From a bacterium (GTDB taxonomy: Bacteria; Bdellovibrionota; UBA2428): a DNA stretch of 64,000 bases. Where the stretch lies: assembly GCA_009991595.1 (NCBI GenBank), contig JAACVK010000024.1, forward strand, positions 1-64,000. The letters are read 5' to 3'. Shown here one piece after another: positions 59,897-64,000 of the stretch. The notes under the pieces are model-generated. The model searched no databases. It was not told where the DNA came from and saw only the letters and a program-made list of their open reading frames with translations. The position numbers and the translations under genes were made by a program. Each line of letters begins with the position of its first letter. Within the stretch, counting starts at the first letter, position 1.

Positions 59897-62053
59897 ATGA
59901 CACAGTGTATCAAGATGAGCATTCAAAATACAAATTCCAGGGCCGCCAAGATCACTTTTGTCTTGGCCTTGTTTCTGTTGGGTTTGCTCGGGCATGCCGA
60001 AAACTTACCCATAAAAGCTAAGATTCATACGGATACGGAAGCTAGGATACTGAACCTGAGAATCCCTGCACCAAGAGGCGCGATCGTTGATAGAAATGGT
60101 CAAATGCTGGCGGTTTCTTCGGTTAAGAAAAACCTCATGTTTCGTTTTTCAAAATACAAGAACACCGAGCTGGCGTGGGAAGATTTTAAAACGCAATTGC
60201 AACTGCTTGGTCCAGATACGGCGAAGGGTTGGGGCCACACTTTAGAGAGTCGATTTTCTTTTACCAAATCGCAAGTTCTCAATCATTTCAAAAACCGACA
60301 TTGGATTCCCTTTGAGCTTGTTAGTGTGCTTTCGGATGAAGAAGTGAAGGCATTAGAGCAAAGATTTTCAGAAATTGAGAAACATTCCTTTGTCATGGAA
60401 GGAGTCTACTCTCGGCTCTATCCAGAGGGGCAGATTGCTGGGCATGTCTTGGGGCGAATCGGTGCAGTCCCGGGCGTTAAGCCAGATAGCGAGATTGCCA
60501 CTTATATTCAGGGCCGTGAAAAATTTCTTGACCCCATGTTTGTTGAGTGGATTGGTCACGAGGGAGTGGAGGCTAAGTTTGAAGACCGCTTAAAGGGCCA
60601 AGATGGTTTGATGGAAATGTATATCGATTCCGATGGGAGCGAAGCTTATAGAAAATTAAGAAAAGCTCCTGTGCAAGGACACAACATCGTCACGACGTTG
60701 AATCTGGAATGGCAAAAGGTGGCTCGAAAAGCCTTGGAGAAAAAAGCCAAGCGCGGCTCCTTTCTTTTGATGGACAATAGAACAGGCGAACTTCTGGTGG
60801 CCGTTTCTACTCCCAGTGTCGATCCAAATTTGTATGTCCCCAGTATTAGCCAAGAAGGTTTCGATAAGTTGCGCAACGACCCCGATAATCCACTTTTGGC
60901 CAGAGCTTGGCAGGGGCAGTATCCACCCGGGTCTACTTTTAAGCCCATTACAACTCTGACAGCTTTTGAAAAGGGAGTGTTTCAGATTCCATGGGGAACT
61001 GGAGAAACTGAACGGAGTCTTGGTGCTTATGCTGAGCAGTGGACGGTTCGTGATTGTCCCATGGATGTTCAGGTCGGCAACAATGTGTTTCCCAATTGGT
61101 TTCGAAAATACCCAGAAGGTCAGCTGAACTTGTATAATGCTCTTGCTCGTAGTTGTAATACTTACTTTGTTCCGTTGGGCGTAGAGGTTGGCTCTACAGC
61201 GCTTGTGTCGATGGCGAAGCGTTTTGGTTTTGCTTCGTTGACTGGCTTGGATGTGAGCGGCGAGGCCCCTGGTGCATTGCCTCAGAGAATAATTAAAGAC
61301 GAAAATGGCAAAGAGGAAAAGGTCTATTTTGGAGACGCTCACGCGGCCAACCTTTCGATTGGGCAAGGCGAATTTTTAGTGACACCTGTTCAGTTGTTGC
61401 GTGCTTTTTCTGCAATAGCAACAGGCGGAAAAGCTCCTGTTCCCAAATTAGTAAAGCAGATTCAAGATCAGAATTTGAACGTGCTCGAAGAGTTTGTGGC
61501 TTCAGGTGAAGATAAGTATTTAGACCCGCAAATTAACCCCGAGCAAATGAAAGTTATTGAACGTGGATTGTATCATGTTGTGCACTCAGAACGTGGAACC
61601 GGTATGTATGCCAAGAGTGATCGGGTCATTGTCGCCGGTAAAACGGGGACAGCCCAATGGAAGCATAGGGATCAATACGCGGTTTGGTTTGCTGGTTTTG
61701 TGTCAGTTCCAAATGAAGTGGGAGGCTATGACACTCCCTATAGCTTTGTCGTTTCGGTCGAAGGGGATCGGGGTCAAGGAATGGGGGGCGCAACCTTTTG
61801 TGCTCCGGCAGTCGGCGAGTTGATTGAATACATTTATAAGGATGTAGAGCTTCCCTTTCAAGCTCGGTTGAGTGATCTTAGTTTGCCTGGAGAGACTCTT
61901 CAGACTCCTCGTTATAATCAGGGAGACTACTATCAGGAATATCCTCAGCCAGAGCAGTTTACTCCCGAAGCTTACCCTTCGGGGGAGCGGCCTCAGCAAA
62001 GAAGAAGGCAGCCCGCACCGTTTGAATTTTTCCGAGGCCTCTTTGGTCGTTAG
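59897..62053 (+). CDS. mrdA: Penicillin-binding protein 2 (transpeptidase)
   Basis: 718 residues (ATG 59915 is an alternative start). Short hydrophobic N-terminal segment (ITFVLALFLLGLLGHA) then PRGAIVDRNGQMLA, the dimerisation domain with GHVLGRIGAV and GHEGVEAKFEDRLKG, and the transpeptidase domain: active Ser346 in PPGSTFKPIT, SCN at 419-421 and KTG at 582-584. It crosslinks peptidoglycan during elongation. The N-terminal helix is short and followed by AEN, as a cleavable signal would be, and the C-terminus carries a ~50-residue Pro/Gln/Tyr/Arg-rich tail (to FFRGLFGR). No rodA gene is adjacent. Confidence 0.92.
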   Translation: MTQCIKMSIQNTNSRAAKITFVLALFLLGLLGHAENLPIKAKIHTDTEARILNLRIPAPRGAIVDRNGQMLAVSSVKKNLMFRFSKYKNTELAWEDFKTQLQLLGPDTAKGWGHTLESRFSFTKSQVLNHFKNRHWIPFELVSVLSDEEVKALEQRFSEIEKHSFVMEGVYSRLYPEGQIAGHVLGRIGAVPGVKPDSEIATYIQGREKFLDPMFVEWIGHEGVEAKFEDRLKGQDGLMEMYIDSDGSEAYRKLRKAPVQGHNIVTTLNLEWQKVARKALEKKAKRGSFLLMDNRTGELLVAVSTPSVDPNLYVPSISQEGFDKLRNDPDNPLLARAWQGQYPPGSTFKPITTLTAFEKGVFQIPWGTGETERSLGAYAEQWTVRDCPMDVQVGNNVFPNWFRKYPEGQLNLYNALARSCNTYFVPLGVEVGSTALVSMAKRFGFASLTGLDVSGEAPGALPQRIIKDENGKEEKVYFGDAHAANLSIGQGEFLVTPVQLLRAFSAIATGGKAPVPKLVKQIQDQNLNVLEEFVASGEDKYLDPQINPEQMKVIERGLYHVVHSERGTGMYAKSDRVIVAGKTGTAQWKHRDQYAVWFAGFVSVPNEVGGYDTPYSFVVSVEGDRGQGMGGATFCAPAVGELIEYIYKDVELPFQARLSDLSLPGETLQTPRYNQGDYYQEYPQPEQFTPEAYPSGERPQQRRRQPAPFEFFRGLFGR

Positions 62054-62071
62054 TCGCCAATACGTTTAATC

Positions 62072-63709
62072 TTAGAATTGATCGAAGAAAAGTTCTTCTT
62101 GAAAGTCCAGAAGGTCGCTTTCCTCAACATCAAAGGCTTCCGTCATTGGAATGAAGCTTTCAAAATCGTTCCTAAGCATTGCGTTCACTTTCGAGACGAA
62201 GGTCGGTGAGCTTGAGACAAAAATCACCTCCCCTTCGTAACGGTAAGATCTCGGGTGAAGGTTTTGCGACCCCACCCAAGCGTAATGGTTATCCACGGCC
62301 ATCACCTTCGAGTGAAGAGTTTCGAGTTTTCCAGGTTTTGTGTAAATGCTTGCACCAACTTCAAAGAGTTTGTTTAGGCTTTTTAGGATTGGGCGAGTCA
62401 CGGTTGGCTCATCAATGCTTTCAGCAGAGTTGGTTGCAATGACTACCTTAACTCCTCGGGCAAGGGATCGTGTGAGGGCTCTCTCCACAACAGGATCAAC
62501 AATGAAGTAAGCGTTTTCTATTAGAACCTGGCGTTCAGCGGCTTCGATTGCCAAAACGATGCTTCTAAGAATGTTTTCTCCCTGGCCTGCAATGTGATTG
62601 ACGACACTCATGTTTCTTTGGCCAGTGGTGCTGAGAGTGTTTGCTTCAAGTGGTGTTCGGTCGGCGTGTAAGGTTCCTGAAATTTGTTCATTCCATAGCT
62701 CAACAAACTGATTTCGTGTTGCTTGGACTGCGGGGCCTTCAAAACTAAGGTCGGTGTCTCTCCAAAAGTGTCCTTCTTTAGGGCCCATGTGGCTGTAGTG
62801 GTTTCCGTGATTGAGGCCGCCGCCAACTAAAGACTCGCCATCGACAATCATGTATTTTCTGTGCTGACCGTCGAATTCACGAGACGAATCGGTGCTGATC
62901 CAGCGAATGACTTCGATTTGAGCTTCTTCTAGTTGCTGTAAAACCATTTTGTAGCCGGGCCGCTTTGCGGTTTGTCCATCGACCATGACCTTCACAGACA
63001 CACCTTGAGAAATCTTTTTAAGCAATTTTTGTTTTAACCATTCTCCGGTTTCATCGTCTTCGATACTCCAGCTCATGATTAAAATTTCCTTTTTCGCGCT
63101 GTCGATGAGCTCTCCACGCTTTGCGAAGCTTGCGGGGCCGTCCACTAGAATCTCGGCTTTGCTTGCTTTGTGGTGGGTGGTGTTGGTTTGCACGGCGTGA
63201 GTTTTCCAAAAGTGATCGGACTGAACGCCTGCTCCTGTGATTCCTAAGCTTTCAATTTCCCCGTTGAGTCTTTGACTAAGTTGTTCCCATGTTTCGTAGT
63301 TGCGCTGATGTTCATCGTAGCCGCGTTGCTGTAACTCAGCTTGAATGGCATTGAGAAGCATGGAGATGACAAATTCCTTTTGCTCGGGCTTTAGGTCCGG
63401 AGGGAGCTTTCCAGCTTTTTCCGCAATGGAAAAAACTTTTCGAATGTTGGGCTCTAGCTTTTCTTCATTTTGGAGAGATTGCGCCACATGGCCCAGCATC
63501 TTTTTAAACTCAGGGTCGCTTAAAGATTTGCCTGGGTCTTTTACAAGGTGGTTCAAGAGATCGACGATGTTTAAAGCTGTCTTGGGTGGCTCAGGAACAA
63601 GCACTGTTTGGGTAGGGGCTACGTTGAGCTCGCAACGGTCTTTGTCTGAGTCAGCAGCATGACTAAGGGTTGTGCAAATGAAGAGCATTGGAATGAGGCG
63701 TTTGATCAT
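62072..63709 (-). CDS. Secreted phospholipase D-like protein (two HKD motifs)
   Basis: 545 residues. Signal peptide (MIKRLIPMLFICTTLSHA), then ~170 residues of helical sequence without known domain, then two PLD half-domains: HKD 1 with His283, Lys285 and Asp290 (QHRKYMIVD) and HKD 2 with His466, Lys468 and Asp473 (LHSKVMAVD), each followed by GG/GSxN-type loops (VGGGLNHGNH, VGSQNLHPRS). This arrangement fits cardiolipin synthase/phospholipase D-like enzymes, here periplasmic or secreted, acting on phospholipids (possibly nucleic acid). Convergent with PBP2. Confidence 0.88.
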   Translation of the reverse strand: MIKRLIPMLFICTTLSHAADSDKDRCELNVAPTQTVLVPEPPKTALNIVDLLNHLVKDPGKSLSDPEFKKMLGHVAQSLQNEEKLEPNIRKVFSIAEKAGKLPPDLKPEQKEFVISMLLNAIQAELQQRGYDEHQRNYETWEQLSQRLNGEIESLGITGAGVQSDHFWKTHAVQTNTTHHKASKAEILVDGPASFAKRGELIDSAKKEILIMSWSIEDDETGEWLKQKLLKKISQGVSVKVMVDGQTAKRPGYKMVLQQLEEAQIEVIRWISTDSSREFDGQHRKYMIVDGESLVGGGLNHGNHYSHMGPKEGHFWRDTDLSFEGPAVQATRNQFVELWNEQISGTLHADRTPLEANTLSTTGQRNMSVVNHIAGQGENILRSIVLAIEAAERQVLIENAYFIVDPVVERALTRSLARGVKVVIATNSAESIDEPTVTRPILKSLNKLFEVGASIYTKPGKLETLHSKVMAVDNHYAWVGSQNLHPRSYRYEGEVIFVSSSPTFVSKVNAMLRNDFESFIPMTEAFDVEESDLLDFQEELFFDQF

Positions 63710-63840
63710 ATTTTTATTCCCATCAGATTCGTCGTCTTGTTGGGTTTAGGGATTAGCCGGAATGGCTCTATAATGCGAGATCTTTTTAGGGGCCCTGTCA
63801 GTCTTTGAGCGTAATCATTGGGAAATTTTGTTTTTTCCCC

Positions 63841-64000
63841 CTAGGGCTTTTTGATTTGTTTTGCTGAAAAACCCATATTGCTAAGATTGGACTTTTGGAA
63901 ATCTTCGCTAAAATTATCAAACTGTAAAAGACATCTTTGGTCCCAGTCCACTTCTTGAATCTCGCCCATGGCTAGAGTTCCTCTGTTGAAACCCACGTGT
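63841..64000 (-). CDS. C-terminal fragment of a gene cut by the window end
   Basis: On the minus strand an open frame of 52 codons runs from the window edge (from codon 63997-63999) to TAG at 63841-63843 without a stop, encoding a plausible soluble end (starting VGFNRGTLAMGEIQEVDWDQ, ending AKQIKKP). It is too short to name. Confidence 0.4.
   Translation of the reverse strand, partial: HVGFNRGTLAMGEIQEVDWDQRCLLQFDNFSEDFQKSNLSNMGFSAKQIKKP

Noticed and set aside
60656-61366. 236-codon minus-strand open frame antisense to PBP2
   Set aside because: Lies wholly inside a well-supported transpeptidase gene, without family motifs or RBS.

Overview
The window looks like a chromosomal stretch of a free-living or predatory Gram-negative bacterium, most likely of the Bdellovibrionota/Oligoflexia type. 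This is inferred, because no rRNA or other phylogenetic marker is present. The grounds are the many lipoproteins and Sec-secreted proteins of unknown family, a fused CcoN-CcoO cbb3 oxidase, a glycine-rich exported protein, a giant Ig-like/beta-helix lipoprotein, RNase Y together with YmdB, and REP-associated (Y1/HUH) transposases placed at gene ends. Base composition is moderate and fairly even. Genes are tightly packed, with many stop/start overlaps and frequent GTG/TTG starts.

Region by region. 1-1.5 kb: a CHAP-like lipoprotein and a secreted partner. 1.5-7.4 kb (minus): an operon korA-korB-rnr-DMT exporter. 7.5-11.4 kb: a small membrane protein, surE, an M23 lipoprotein, apt and murJ. 11.4-19.1 kb: the cbb3 oxidase locus ccoI-ccoS-ccoNO-ccoQ-ccoP-ccoG plus a TauE/SafE-like membrane protein. 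19.2-25.2 kb: mostly unassigned envelope proteins, an alpha/beta hydrolase and a VTT/DedA-type protein. 25.2-25.9 kb: a RAYT element with 42-bp perfect inverted repeats. 25.9-31.8 kb (minus): housekeeping genes tyrS, ymdB, rny, 5-FTHF cyclo-ligase, zapA and ftsY. 31.9-34.8 kb: a secreted protein and an NfeD/SPFH/SPFH operon. 35-38.7 kb: an NtrC-type response regulator with its histidine kinase. 38.8-44.4 kb: a glycine-rich secreted protein, lipoproteins, a Fur-box-controlled pair of unknown genes and a PAQR/hemolysin III protein. 44.5-49 kb: a sodium:solute symporter, a GGDEF protein with a degenerate active site and a FecR-domain protein. 49.2-55.2 kb: the ~2000-residue lipoprotein. 55.2-57 kb: a second RAYT element, a lipoprotein and a cluster of hairpins. 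57-64 kb: a diguanylate cyclase, a Cys-rich mini-lipoprotein, gloA, an RlmD-type methyltransferase, PBP2, a secreted phospholipase D-like protein and the 3' end of one more gene.

The core genes serve respiration (cbb3 assembly and subunits), 2-oxoacid:ferredoxin chemistry, RNA turnover (RNase R, RNase Y), peptidoglycan synthesis and remodelling (MurJ, PBP2, M23, CHAP), division (ZapA), protein targeting (FtsY) and signalling (NtrC pair, two GGDEF proteins). The most unusual content is the two RAYT elements and their palindromes, the Fur-box/orphan gene pair, a CTTAAC-N5-CTTAAC direct repeat seen before two exported-protein genes, and the giant lipoprotein. No tRNA, rRNA, CRISPR array or prophage was recognised.
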